Assembly: GCF_000307775.2 (NCBI RefSeq) | Contig: NZ_KK020676.1 | Coordinates: 2,628,341-2,692,340 of the forward strand | Origin: Stutzerimonas stutzeri KOS6 | GTDB lineage: Bacteria; Pseudomonadota; Gammaproteobacteria; Pseudomonadales; Pseudomonadaceae | Length of the DNA stretch: 64,000 bases | Direction: 5' to 3' | Shown: piece by piece, positions 17,688-26,576 of the stretch | Numbering within the stretch: the stretch's first letter is position 1 | Layout: every line of letters begins with the position of its first letter | Position numbers and translations under genes: made by a program | Notes under the pieces: generated by a model | Databases searched by the model: none | What the model saw: the letters and a program-made list of their open reading frames with translations, nothing else | Told to the model about the DNA's origin: nothing

Positions 17688-17793
17688 GGGCTGCCGACGT
17701 TTCATTCACGGCCGCGCCGAAACATAGACCCCCGGTGCCACCGGCCTTCGCCGGCAATGCATCTTCCTTTCAATCCATCAAGCGAGGCAGACC

Positions 17794-18831
17794 ATGGAAC
17801 GGCTGGCACATGTCGACGCGCTACGTGGCAGCGCGGCAGTACTTTTGCTCGTCCAGACCCTGCTGGTGCCGCTGGCCGGCGACGGCCCGCCAACCGACTA
17901 CGGCCTCGATCTCTGGCTGCTGGCGATACTCTGGTTCCTGCTCGGCTGCGGCTTCGTGGTGCCGGCCAGCCTGCATGCCAGCACGGACGGCGGGCGCGGT
18001 TTCATCGTTCGACGCCTGCTGCGCCTGGTGCCAACCTATTTGCTGGCCGCCGTGCTGACGCTGATGCTGCTGCCAGACGCGCCGGCGTGGCTGCCGGGTG
18101 TGCAGGCACCCACCGCGGCAATCCCGTTCGAAGTGGCCGGTGCGTATGGCGCGATGCCGCCGATCCTGATGTTCTACGGCCTTTGCCTATTGCTGCACCA
18201 GCTCGGCCTGTTGCAGAGCGTCAGCCTCCGGACCGGCTGTGCCCTGCTACTGCTGGCCGGGGCACTGCTGCTGGCAATGGCCCGGCAACTGCTGAACGAA
18301 GCATTGCCGGTCACGCTGCCGCTGGTGTTGTCGCTGATGTTCTTCGCCTCGCTGTGGCACGAGGCACAGCATGAGCAGAGCAGCTATGCGCGGCGCCGGG
18401 CACGGGAGTACGCACGCTATACGCTGCGCGCGTATGGGCTGGTGTTGCCGGTCATCTTCATCGTCGGCTGGTCGCGCGGCGAAGCGTCCTGGCTACGCGA
18501 CCTGCTCACCTATGCCGTGGCGCTCGCCGCCTTCGTGCTGCTCACCGGCCGCCTGCCATTGCGCACGCCGTTGCTGCTCTGGCTGGGCAATCTCGGCTAT
18601 GGCCTCTATCTGCTGCTGCCGGCGATGCGACAGCTGGCAAACATGCTGATGCAGAGTATCGCCCTCAGCGCTGCAGCCGCCGATCTGACTGGCGCGGCAC
18701 TTGGCCTGGTACTGGCGCTGGGCGCCGCCATGCTCTGCCGGTTGCTGCTCGAACAACCACTGGCGCACGCCGGCAAGCGCCTGACCGGGCAATGCGGCCT
18801 GTTGCCGCTGGCACGCCTGCACTCCCGCTGA
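17794..18831 (+). CDS. Acyltransferase-3-like membrane protein, probable catalytic His missing
   Basis: 345 residues, about ten hydrophobic helices, starting MERLAHVDALRGSAAVLLLVQTLLVPL. This matches the first helix of acyltransferase family 3, which transfers acetyl or other acyl groups onto sugars across the membrane. In active members a histidine follows the RG..A.L.V segment; here Q/T occupy that region, and the R-rich motif FIVRRLLRLVPTYLLA is retained. It may be a divergent or inactive paralogue of the protein at 21823. No strong ribosome site is seen upstream of ATG 17794 apart from GCGAGG. Confidence 0.68.
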   Translation: MERLAHVDALRGSAAVLLLVQTLLVPLAGDGPPTDYGLDLWLLAILWFLLGCGFVVPASLHASTDGGRGFIVRRLLRLVPTYLLAAVLTLMLLPDAPAWLPGVQAPTAAIPFEVAGAYGAMPPILMFYGLCLLLHQLGLLQSVSLRTGCALLLLAGALLLAMARQLLNEALPVTLPLVLSLMFFASLWHEAQHEQSSYARRRAREYARYTLRAYGLVLPVIFIVGWSRGEASWLRDLLTYAVALAAFVLLTGRLPLRTPLLLWLGNLGYGLYLLLPAMRQLANMLMQSIALSAAAADLTGAALGLVLALGAAMLCRLLLEQPLAHAGKRLTGQCGLLPLARLHSR

Positions 18832-18895
18832 ATACACCGCCTGCGCCTGCAAGGCGTCCTCCGTCGCTCCTCTTTTCGATCAAGGAAGTCATTTC

Positions 18896-20101
18896 ATGAA
18901 AGTTGCCATCGTTCACGACTGGTTGGTGACGTACGCCGGTGCCGAGCGCGTGCTCGCCGGGCTCTGCGCCGTCTGGCCGGACGCCGATCTGTTCGCCGTC
19001 ATCGATTTCCTTTCCGATGAAGACCGCGCCCACCTCGGCGGCAAGCGCGCCATCACGACCTTCATCCAGCAATTGCCCAAGGCACGCACGCACTATCAGA
19101 AGTACCTTCCGCTCATGCCACTGGCCATCGAACAACTGGACATGTCCTCCTATGACCTGATCATTTCCAGCAGCCATGCCGTGGCCAAGGGCGTTCTGAC
19201 CGGTCCCAACCAGCTGCATATCAGCTACGTACATTCGCCCATCCGCTACGCCTGGGACCTGCAGCACCAATACCTGCACGAAGCCAGCCTGGAGCGCGGC
19301 ATCAAGGCCAAACTGGCGCGCATGCTGCTGCATTACATGCGCTTGTGGGACCAGCGCACGGCCAGCGGCGTCGACGAGTTCATCGCCAACTCGTTCTTCA
19401 TCGGGCGACGTATCAACAAGAGCTACCGGCGCCAGTCCACGGTGATCTACCCGCCGGTCGATACACGCCAGTTCACCCTGCACGAGCCCAAGGAAGACTT
19501 CTATCTGACAGCCTCGCGCATGGTGCCGTACAAAAAGATTCCGCTGATCATCGAGGCGTTCTCGGCAATGCCGGACAAGCGCCTGATCGTGATCGGCACC
19601 GGTCCTGAGATGGACAGGGCGCGCGAAGCAGCCGGCCCCAATGTCAGCCTGCTCGGCTACCAAAGCTTCGCCGTGCTGCTGCAGCACATGCAGCGCGCCA
19701 GAGCCTTCGTGTTCGCCGCCGAGGAAGACTTCGGCATCGCGCCGATCGAGGCCCAGGCGTGCGGCACGCCAGTGGTCGCCTACGGTCGCGGTGGCGTACT
19801 GGAAACCGTACGCGGGCTCGATCAACCTGATCCGACGGGCGTGTTCTATCCGCAACAGACCACCGACTCGATCATCGCCGCCATCGCCGAATTCGAAACC
19901 CACCGCTCCCGCATCAGCGCCGCGAATTGCCGGCGCAACGCCGAACGCTTTTCCAGCGAGCGCTTCGAGCAACAAATCAGTGCCTTCGTCGAAGCGCGGC
20001 TCAGGGAAGCGAGGCTCTGCGATGGCCAGGACTTCGCGCCCGCGCAGGTCCCCAGCACGCCGATCTACCCGGCCACAGTGGTTCCGATCAAGCAAGCCTG
20101 A
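18896..20101 (+). CDS. Family 4 glycosyltransferase (GT-B)
   Basis: 401 residues beginning MKVAIVHDWLVTYAGAERVL, with YVHSPIRYAWDL in the N-terminal domain and EEDFGIAPIEAQACGTPVVA plus GRGGVLETV in the donor-binding domain. The start and the HSPIRYAWD motif are characteristic of WbaZ/WcaI-like transferases, several of which use GDP-mannose; that donor is only a suggestion. AAGGAAG precedes the ATG. Cytoplasmic-face enzyme of repeat-unit assembly. Confidence 0.9.
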   Translation: MKVAIVHDWLVTYAGAERVLAGLCAVWPDADLFAVIDFLSDEDRAHLGGKRAITTFIQQLPKARTHYQKYLPLMPLAIEQLDMSSYDLIISSSHAVAKGVLTGPNQLHISYVHSPIRYAWDLQHQYLHEASLERGIKAKLARMLLHYMRLWDQRTASGVDEFIANSFFIGRRINKSYRRQSTVIYPPVDTRQFTLHEPKEDFYLTASRMVPYKKIPLIIEAFSAMPDKRLIVIGTGPEMDRAREAAGPNVSLLGYQSFAVLLQHMQRARAFVFAAEEDFGIAPIEAQACGTPVVAYGRGGVLETVRGLDQPDPTGVFYPQQTTDSIIAAIAEFETHRSRISAANCRRNAERFSSERFEQQISAFVEARLREARLCDGQDFAPAQVPSTPIYPATVVPIKQA

Positions 20102-20134
20102 GACACACCCATAACATTTTACGAGGTTTCAAGG

Positions 20135-20476
20135 ATGAACACAGTAAAGCAATGGTTGAGGGCCACCTGCGCCCTCGGCTTCGCCCTTGTACTGACGAGC
20201 GAATCGAGCAGCGCTGCGGTGCTGGCCGAAGCGCTACCTGCCGAGTCGACACAGCCGCAGTCGTCGAGCCCTCACGCCGCCGGGTGCGATCCGTCCAGCG
20301 CACCCAGCATGATCGCCTACAGCTCATCACCGACCGATGGCACAGCGCCCTGCAGCAAGGCCGCCAGCGACCACCGCATCAGCCTGCTGCCGGGCGCACA
20401 GGGTCGTCGTTTCGCCGAACCAGCCTCGGACTCGCCCCCATACCGGCCAGCCAGCAACAGGCGCTATTCATTCTGA
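20135..20476 (+). CDS. Small exported Ser/Pro-rich protein, unknown
   Basis: 113 residues with a Sec signal peptide (basic N-terminus, then ATCALGFALVLTSESSSAA). The mature chain is rich in Ser, Pro and Ala, has two cysteines (in AGCDPSS and TAPCSKA) that could form a disulphide, and ends YRPASNRRYSF. No known family. It lies between a glycosyltransferase and another orphan small gene, with GAGG upstream, so it is co-transcribed with the exopolysaccharide genes. Possible matrix or envelope accessory protein (speculative). Confidence 0.6.
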   Translation: MNTVKQWLRATCALGFALVLTSESSSAAVLAEALPAESTQPQSSSPHAAGCDPSSAPSMIAYSSSPTDGTAPCSKAASDHRISLLPGAQGRRFAEPASDSPPYRPASNRRYSF

Positions 20477-20515
20477 TACAGGGGCCCGCAGCGCCCGTTC
20501 CTTCAGGAGCTACAC

Positions 20516-20725
20516 ATGAGCACAGAAACAACATCCAGAACGCCACTGGTTCTGGCGGACGGCTATTCCTACACGGAACTCATACCCGTCCGGGACGCCA
20601 GCGGCGCGCCAGACGAGGGCGGTTTCATCCGAATATTTCACGCGCTGTTCAGTCCCGACGAGGAACAGGCCATACCCGAGCCATGTGCCTGCGACACTTC
20701 TCTGACCGCTTCCGAACAAGGCTGA
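20516..20725 (+). CDS. Small hypothetical protein in exopolysaccharide cluster
   Basis: 69 residues, acidic, cytoplasmic (no signal peptide or hydrophobic helix), with GYSYTELIPVRD and FIRIFHALFSPDEEQ as its most structured parts and two cysteines in EPCACDTS. AGGAG stands at good distance before ATG 20516, and the gene is tightly packed, ten bases before the next start. I do not recognise it. Candidates are a small regulator or adaptor of the assembly machinery. Confidence 0.55.
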   Translation: MSTETTSRTPLVLADGYSYTELIPVRDASGAPDEGGFIRIFHALFSPDEEQAIPEPCACDTSLTASEQG

Positions 20726-20735
20726 GGATGACGCC

Positions 20736-21803
20736 ATGACGAGTCCAGCACGGATCGAATCCCGCAGCCCGGATGTGATGCCAGCCGAGCTGTTCCTTGA
20801 CTCCCCCATGAAGCAGACCACCATCGTGACGGTGACCTACGGAAACCGCATGGTCTACCTGCGCCGCCTGATCGAGCAGGCCTTCTGCTTCGAGCAGATC
20901 ACTCGTGTACTGGTGATCAGCAATGCCTCCAGTGCGCCGCTCGAGCAACTGTCCAGTCGCTGGCCCGGTCAGGTGCGGATCATCCACCTTGAGCACAACA
21001 CCGGTTCGGCCAACGGTTACGCGGTCGGGCTGGACGCGGCAATCGGCGAAGGCGCGCAGTACATCTGGATGATGGACGACGACAATGCTCCAACCGCCGC
21101 CGCGGTGCGGCTGCTGCACGAGGAGCTGGCCCAGCTCGGTCACGAGGTCGGTCTGGATCGCGCCGCCGTGCTGGGCTTCCGCGCCAGTCAGCAGGAAGAT
21201 ATCGCGCGTGGCGTACCGAGCCGCTTCGCCATCCAGCCGCGCTCCAGCTACTTCGGCTTTCACGTGGCGCACCTGCCATACAAGGTCTGGCGTCGTCTGC
21301 CATGGGGGCGGCCGAAAGGCACTCCTCCGCGCACGCTCGACCTGCCGTTCGCACCGTACGGCGGCATGCTTGCCCACCGCAGCCTGTATCAGTCCATCGG
21401 CGTGCCCTTGCGTGAACTGGTGCTCTACGCCGATGACACCGAATACACCCGGCGCATCACCTCGAACGGTGGCCGACTGCGCCTGGTAACCAATGCACTG
21501 ATAGACGAACTGGAGCTGTCCTGGAACATCAAGGCCCATACCCGCAACATCTACGAAACTTTCCTGCTGGGTGATTCGGACTTCCGCGCGTACTACACCG
21601 CACGCAATCAGGCGTGGTTCGACACCTACGTCTGGGCGGCCACGCCCTGGCTGTACCGGTTGAACCGGCGGATCTTCCTCGGGCTGCTACGGCATATCGC
21701 CAAGCGGCGGGGTGCGCCGCAACGGCTGCAGCTGATCGAGCAGGCCATCCGCGACGGCGAAAGCCGCACGCTGGGAATGAGCCCGGCTTTTCCGCTGCGC
21801 TAA
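20736..21803 (+). CDS. Family 2 glycosyltransferase
   Basis: 355 residues. After a 24-residue extension the GT-A fold begins TTIVTVTYGNRMVYLRRLI, with NTGSANGYAVGLDAAI and the metal-binding IWMMDDDNAP motif. The arrangement resembles galactofuranosyl/rhamnosyl GT2 proteins (GlfT or WbbL-like). GAGGATG precedes ATG 20736, so the longer start is preferred to Met25 (20808), although the latter would begin exactly at the fold. Fifth glycosyltransferase of the cluster. Confidence 0.88.
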   Translation: MTSPARIESRSPDVMPAELFLDSPMKQTTIVTVTYGNRMVYLRRLIEQAFCFEQITRVLVISNASSAPLEQLSSRWPGQVRIIHLEHNTGSANGYAVGLDAAIGEGAQYIWMMDDDNAPTAAAVRLLHEELAQLGHEVGLDRAAVLGFRASQQEDIARGVPSRFAIQPRSSYFGFHVAHLPYKVWRRLPWGRPKGTPPRTLDLPFAPYGGMLAHRSLYQSIGVPLRELVLYADDTEYTRRITSNGGRLRLVTNALIDELELSWNIKAHTRNIYETFLLGDSDFRAYYTARNQAWFDTYVWAATPWLYRLNRRIFLGLLRHIAKRRGAPQRLQLIEQAIRDGESRTLGMSPAFPLR

Positions 21804-21822
21804 CTGCTCCAAGGAGGTTTCA

Positions 21823-22893
21823 ATGCACGCGCCATCGACCGCGCCACGGGACAACAACTTCGATTTCCTGCGCTTTTTCGCGGCCGCGCTGGTGGTGTTC
21901 GGCCATAGCTACGGGCTGTCCGGCCAGGCGGAGCGGGAGCCCCTGCGCCTGTTCAGCGGCAGCTACGATTCGGCAGATATTGCCGTGCACGTGTTCTTCG
22001 TAATGAGCGGCTTCCTGATCGCGGCCTCCTGGCTGAACAGCCGCAGCGTGCTGGACTTCGCCGCCAAGCGGGCCTTGCGCATCTTCCCCGCGCTCATCGT
22101 CTCGGTGCTATTGGTGGTGCTGCTGGTCGGTCCCCTGGCGACCACACTGCCGCTGGGCGACTACTTCGCCGCGCCGGGCATCCTCGCCTACCTGGCCAAC
22201 GCCGCGCTGATCACCGAATTCCATCTGCCAGGCGTCTTCGTCTCCAATCCGTTTGCCCATACCGTCAACGGTTCCTTGTGGACACTGCCTTACGAAGTGC
22301 TGATGTATGCCACGGTGCTGACGCTGGGCCTGCTCAAGGTGCTCGGCCGCAGCACGGCGTTGATCGGCCTCGTCCTGCTGATGGGCATACATTTTCAGTT
22401 GATGCCGCTGCTTGAAATACCGAGCGATCTGCTGCGCAAGATCTCGCGGCTGGGGATGTTCTTCTATGCAGGAATGGCCCTGTACCTGTACCGGCAGAGC
22501 GTGCACTGGAACTGGATGCTGGCTGCTCTGCTGGTCGGCGCCAATCTGCTCAGTGCCCGGAGCGACTACTGGGAACTGGTGCACGTACTGACCCTGCCCT
22601 ACCTGACGCTGTACCTCGCACAACTGCCGATCCCTCGGCTGGCGCGATTCGGCAGGGCCGGTGATTTCTCCTACGGCCTGTATATCTACAGCTTCCCGAT
22701 CCAGCAGCTGATCATGCACTGGACCGACGGCCAGCTGCCGCTGGTTCCATTCATGCTGCTGGGCTTCATCGCCAGCCTGGCTGCCGCCGTGCTGTCCTGG
22801 CATCTGGTCGAGTCGCCCGCGCTGGCGCTCAAGCGGTACCTGCCGCGAAGCCGCCCACCGGGAGCCTCGGCCGCGGCCATGGCGAACCGCTGA
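21823..22893 (+). CDS. Acyltransferase family 3 membrane protein
   Basis: 356 residues, about ten transmembrane helices. The N-terminus NNFDFLRFFAAALVVFGHSYGLSG has the conserved catalytic histidine, VHVFFVMSGFLIAASWL is the second family motif, and AAKRALRIFPALIVSVL the third. It likely O-acetylates (or otherwise acylates) a sugar of the polymer using cytoplasmic acyl-CoA. AAGGAGG lies just before ATG 21823. Last gene of the cluster; rimO follows with its own promoter. Confidence 0.88.
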   Translation: MHAPSTAPRDNNFDFLRFFAAALVVFGHSYGLSGQAEREPLRLFSGSYDSADIAVHVFFVMSGFLIAASWLNSRSVLDFAAKRALRIFPALIVSVLLVVLLVGPLATTLPLGDYFAAPGILAYLANAALITEFHLPGVFVSNPFAHTVNGSLWTLPYEVLMYATVLTLGLLKVLGRSTALIGLVLLMGIHFQLMPLLEIPSDLLRKISRLGMFFYAGMALYLYRQSVHWNWMLAALLVGANLLSARSDYWELVHVLTLPYLTLYLAQLPIPRLARFGRAGDFSYGLYIYSFPIQQLIMHWTDGQLPLVPFMLLGFIASLAAAVLSWHLVESPALALKRYLPRSRPPGASAAAMANR

Positions 22894-22989
22894 GCGGATG
22901 TACTGTGGCACAGTCGGCATGGCTAAAAAATGCTCAGCTCTGTATACTCGCGCGCCTTTTTAATGCGCGGTTTTCGAGGTTCAAAGTCG

Positions 22990-24312
22990 ATGAGCAAAAC
23001 GCCAACAGTCGGGTTCGTCAGCCTGGGTTGCCCCAAGGCAACGGTCGACTCTGAACGCATCCTTACCCAGCTGCGCATGGAGGGCTACCAGATCGTGCCG
23101 TCCTATGAGGATGCCGATGTGGTGGTGGTCAACACCTGCGGCTTCATCGACAGCGCCAAGGCCGAGTCGCTGGACGCCATCGGTGAGGCGATCGCCGAGA
23201 ACGGCAAGGTGATCGTCACCGGCTGCATGGGCGTGGACGAGAACAACATCCGCGGCGTGCACCCCAGCGTGCTGGCGGTCACCGGCCCACAGCAGTACGA
23301 GCAGGTGGTCAACGCAGTGCATGAAGTGGTGCCGCCGAACATCGAGCACGACCCCTTCGTCGACCTGGTGCCACCGCAGGGCATCAAGCTCACCCCGCGC
23401 CACTACGCGTACCTGAAGATTTCCGAAGGCTGCAACCACAGCTGCAGCTTCTGCATCATTCCGTCCATGCGCGGCAAGCTGGTCAGTCGTCCGGTCGGCG
23501 ATGTGCTCAGCGAAGCCGAGCGCCTGGTCAAGGCCGGCGTCAAGGAAGTCCTGGTGATCAGCCAGGACACCAGCGCCTATGGCGTCGACCTCAAGTACAA
23601 GCTGGATTTCTGGAACGGCCAGCCGGTCAAGACGCGCATGCTCGAGCTGTGCGAGGAGCTGGGCAGGATGGGCGTCTGGGTGCGCCTGCACTACGTCTAC
23701 CCCTACCCCAACGTCGACGACGTGATCCCGCTGATGGCCGCCGGCAAGATCCTGCCGTACCTGGACATCCCCTTCCAGCACGCCAGCCCGAAGGTGCTCA
23801 AGGCCATGAAGCGCCCGGCCTTCGAAGACAAGACCCTCGCGCGCATCAGGAAGTGGCGCGAGATCTGCCCCGAGCTGACCATTCGCTCGACCTTCATCGT
23901 CGGCTTCCCCGGCGAGACCGAAGAGGACTTCCAGTACCTGCTCGACTGGCTGACCGAAGCCCAGCTCGACCGCGTCGGCTGCTTCCAGTACTCACCGGTG
24001 GACGGCGCACCGGCCGAGGTGATGGGCCTGGAGCCGGTGCCTGACGAGATCAAGCAGGATCGCTGGGACCGCTTCATGGCGCACCAGCAGGCCATCAGCG
24101 CCGCGCGATTGCAGCTTAAGGTCGGTCGCGAGATGGAAGTGCTCATCGACGAAGTGGACGAAGACGGCGCCATCGGCCGCTCCTGGGCCGATGCCCCGGA
24201 GATCGACGGCATGGTTTACATCGACAGCGAACAGCCGCTGCAGCCGGGCGACAAGGTCCGCGTGCGCGTCACCCACGCCGACGAGTACGACCTCTGGGCC
24301 GAAGTGATCTGA
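22990..24312 (+). CDS. rimO: Ribosomal protein S12 (Asp89) methylthiotransferase RimO
   Basis: 440-residue radical-SAM enzyme adding a methylthio group to Asp of ribosomal protein S12. An UPF0004 N-terminal domain ([17 protein letters not shown], with cluster-binding cysteines) is followed by the radical-SAM motif CNHSCSFC (Cys148, 152, 155) and a TRAM domain at the end. [12 protein letters not shown] separates it from MiaB. ATG 22990 is chosen as the conserved start. A -10 like TATACT stands at 22943, with a poor -35, and a GC-rich inverted repeat (GCGCGC ... GCGCGG) lies between it and the gene. Confidence 0.96.
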   Translation: MSKTPTVGFVSLGCPKATVDSERILTQLRMEGYQIVPSYEDADVVVVNTCGFIDSAKAESLDAIGEAIAENGKVIVTGCMGVDENNIRGVHPSVLAVTGPQQYEQVVNAVHEVVPPNIEHDPFVDLVPPQGIKLTPRHYAYLKISEGCNHSCSFCIIPSMRGKLVSRPVGDVLSEAERLVKAGVKEVLVISQDTSAYGVDLKYKLDFWNGQPVKTRMLELCEELGRMGVWVRLHYVYPYPNVDDVIPLMAAGKILPYLDIPFQHASPKVLKAMKRPAFEDKTLARIRKWREICPELTIRSTFIVGFPGETEEDFQYLLDWLTEAQLDRVGCFQYSPVDGAPAEVMGLEPVPDEIKQDRWDRFMAHQQAISAARLQLKVGREMEVLIDEVDEDGAIGRSWADAPEIDGMVYIDSEQPLQPGDKVRVRVTHADEYDLWAEVI

Positions 24313-24331
24313 GCCCTGTCGCAACACGAAG

Positions 24332-24362
24332 ACGCCCCGCACCCGCGGGGCGTTCTCGTTTC
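24332..24362 (+). terminator. Rho-independent terminator of rimO
   Basis: ACGCCCCGC, loop ACCC, GCGGGGCGT: nine-base-pair stem followed by TCTCGTTTC. It starts 19 bases after the rimO stop codon. Confidence 0.82.
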
Positions 24363-24550
24363 AGCGCCATGAGGTTCTTCAGCCGACGTTTGCGGCACCG
24401 TAGTCGCTGGCCATGCAGTGCGGCAACGATGTGACTGCGGATGCGATCGGCGCCCCATCTGCGACCGAATTTCCGGCGCGTTTCCCGCGCCGAGTGCGCT
24501 GGTTATGATCACATCTGCGCGCAGCCGCGCCAGCCCACCTATTCGCAGAG

Positions 24551-25660
24551 ATGAAAGCCATGTCCTCCGACCCTCGCTTCAGCGCCATGCCCGACGTCAA
24601 CGGATACTTCGGCCCCTATGGCGGCCAGCTGGTGCCGCCGCACCTCAAGCAGGCCATGGACGAGATCAATCTCGCCTACGAGGAAATCCGCCAGCGCGAA
24701 GACTTCCGGCAGGAGCTGGCGTCGCTGTTCGCCGACTATGTGGGGCGGCCAAGCCCGATCTTCCATGCGCGGCGTCTGTCCGAGCAGCTCGGCGGTGCGC
24801 AGATTCATCTGAAGCGCGAAGACCTGAACCACACCGGCGCGCACAAGATCAATCACTGCCTGGGCGAGGCGTTGCTGGCCAAGTTCATGGGCAAGAAGAA
24901 GGTGATCGCCGAAACCGGTGCCGGGCAGCACGGTGTCGCCCTGGCTACCGCCTGCGCGCTGGTGGGTATTCCCTGCGAGATTCACATGGGCCAGGTGGAC
25001 ATCGAGAAGGAGCATCCCAACGTCACCAAGATGAAGATCCTCGGCTGCAAGCTGGTAGCGGTCACCCGCGGCGCCGCAACGCTCAAGGAAGCGGTGGATA
25101 GCGCCTTCGAGGAATACCTGGAGGACCCGCACAACTACATCTACGCGATCGGCTCGGTGGTCGGCCCGCATCCGTTCCCGAAAATGGTCCGCGATTTCCA
25201 GTCGATCATCGGTAACGAGGCCCGTGAGCAATTTCTCTCCAAGCACGGTCGCCTGCCCGATCATGTGGTCGCCTGCGTCGGCGGCGGCTCCAATGCCATG
25301 GGCATGTTCACCGCCTTTCTGGAGGATGCCGCGGTCGAGCTCGTCGGTATCGAGCCGGCGGGCGAAAGCCTGGACAAGCCAGGCCGCCACTCGGCCACGC
25401 TGTCCAAGGGCAAACCCGGCGAGTTGCACGGCATGGCCTGCTATGTGCTGGAGGATGCCGAGGGCAACCCGTCCGCGGTGCACTCCATCGCCTCCGGCCT
25501 GGATTACCCCGGTGTCGGTCCGCAGCACAGTTATCTCAAGGACATCGGCCGGGTGAACTACCAGACTGCGACCGACCAGGAATGCCTCGACGCCTTCATG
25601 ACCCTGTCGCGCGTGGAAGGCATCATCCCGGCGCTGGAAAGCGCGCATGCCGTGGCCTGA
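24551..25660 (+). CDS. trpB: Stand-alone tryptophan synthase beta chain, truncated by an in-frame TGA
   Basis: 369 residues, TrpB-type PLP enzyme (indole + serine to tryptophan). Visible are [23 protein letters not shown] with Schiff-base Lys99, ETGAGQHG and the phosphate-binding GGGSNAMG. The family normally continues past [12 protein letters not shown] to an NLSGRGDKD ending. Here TGA at 25658 stops translation, but the same frame continues for 35 more codons containing that ending, up to TAA 25766. The lost segment holds the serine that contacts the PLP ring nitrogen (Ser377 in Salmonella), so the product is probably inactive unless the TGA is read through. No trpA is adjacent, unlike the usual trpBA pair, so a second complete trpB elsewhere is likely. 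A sequencing error is not excluded. Confidence 0.88.
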   Translation: MKAMSSDPRFSAMPDVNGYFGPYGGQLVPPHLKQAMDEINLAYEEIRQREDFRQELASLFADYVGRPSPIFHARRLSEQLGGAQIHLKREDLNHTGAHKINHCLGEALLAKFMGKKKVIAETGAGQHGVALATACALVGIPCEIHMGQVDIEKEHPNVTKMKILGCKLVAVTRGAATLKEAVDSAFEEYLEDPHNYIYAIGSVVGPHPFPKMVRDFQSIIGNEAREQFLSKHGRLPDHVVACVGGGSNAMGMFTAFLEDAAVELVGIEPAGESLDKPGRHSATLSKGKPGELHGMACYVLEDAEGNPSAVHSIASGLDYPGVGPQHSYLKDIGRVNYQTATDQECLDAFMTLSRVEGIIPALESAHAVA

Positions 25661-25768
25661 GCGATCCGCACGGCGCCGATGCTGGGCAAGGACAGGCATA
25701 TCCTCGTCAACCTTTCCGGCCGCGGCGACAAGGACGCCGACTACGTGGCCAACCTGCTCGGCCTGTAA
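25658..25768 (+). pseudogene. Detached C-terminal segment of trpB after the in-frame stop
   Basis: Reading on in the trpB frame, codons 371-405 give [20 protein letters not shown] and [15 protein letters not shown] before TAA. This is the conserved TrpB C-terminus, with no frameshift or base loss. One substitution (TGG, CGA or similar to TGA) explains the break. Confidence 0.85.
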
Positions 25769-25850
25769 CTCCTGTAGCGCCGACCCTGCGCACAACGCGC
25801 AGCCGTGGCGGTAAAATGCGCAGCCGCACGACAACCACCAGGCCCGCTCC

Positions 25851-26558
25851 ATGGATCACAGCGTCTCACCCGTAGGTTTCGTCCGCTCCTGCTTCAAGGA
25901 AAAGTTCGCCATCCCGCGCCAGCCCAGCCTGGCACCTGCCGCGCGGGGCGTGCTCGAGCTGCTGCCGCCGTTCGACAACGGCGAGGCCGTGGCCGGGCTC
26001 GAGCAGGTCAGCCACGTATGGCTGCTGTTCCTCTTCCATCAGACGCTGGAGAACGCTCCACGGCTCAAGGTGCGGCCGCCACGCCTGGGCGGCAATCGGA
26101 TGGTCGGCGTGTTCGCCACCCGCGCGACGCACAGGCCGAACGGCATCGGCCAGTCGGTGGTCAGGCTGGACCGGGTCGAGCCTGGTCGGCTGTTCATCTC
26201 CGGCATCGATCTGCTGGACGGCACGCCGGTGCTGGACATCAAACCCTATGTGCCCTACGCCGATGCGCTGCCGGATGCGCGCAACACCATGGCCGCCGAC
26301 GCGCCGCGGCCGATCGAGGTGCAGTGGTCGGAAGCCGGGTTGCTGCAGGCCCGCCGCGAGGCGCAGCGTCTCGGCCAGCCGCTGCTGGAACTCATTGAAC
26401 AGTGCCTGGCGCAGGACCCGCGCCCGGCCTACCAGAAACCCGAGCCGGAACGGCGCTACGGCGTCCAGTTCTGGGATGTGGACGTGCGCTGGCACTACCC
26501 GACAGCGGGTGTGATCCGCGTGCTCGAAGTAGCCCCGGCGGCGCCGCATCCGGCGTGA
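25851..26558 (+). CDS. trmO: tRNA N6-threonylcarbamoyladenosine methyltransferase TrmO (TsaA family)
   Basis: 235 residues. The TsaA/YaeB beta-barrel starts SVSPVGFVRSCFKEKFAIPRQP; GNRMVGVFATRATHRPNGIGQSVVRL and DLLDGTPVLDIKPYVPYAD are the SAM-binding and core motifs. The enzyme methylates the N6 of t6A37 in threonine tRNAs reading ACY codons. The C-terminal YGVQFWDVDVRWHY segment is also conserved. ATG 25851 gives the usual length. Its stop is 18 bases from the convergent acylase stop. Confidence 0.93.
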   Translation: MDHSVSPVGFVRSCFKEKFAIPRQPSLAPAARGVLELLPPFDNGEAVAGLEQVSHVWLLFLFHQTLENAPRLKVRPPRLGGNRMVGVFATRATHRPNGIGQSVVRLDRVEPGRLFISGIDLLDGTPVLDIKPYVPYADALPDARNTMAADAPRPIEVQWSEAGLLQARREAQRLGQPLLELIEQCLAQDPRPAYQKPEPERRYGVQFWDVDVRWHYPTAGVIRVLEVAPAAPHPA

Positions 26559-26576
26559 AGCCGGCGCGGCGCACCT

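Noticed and set aside
25658-25660. TGA in trpB as selenocysteine codon
   Set aside because: TrpB has no selenocysteine members, and no obvious SECIS-like hairpin directly follows; nonsense mutation or base error is simpler.
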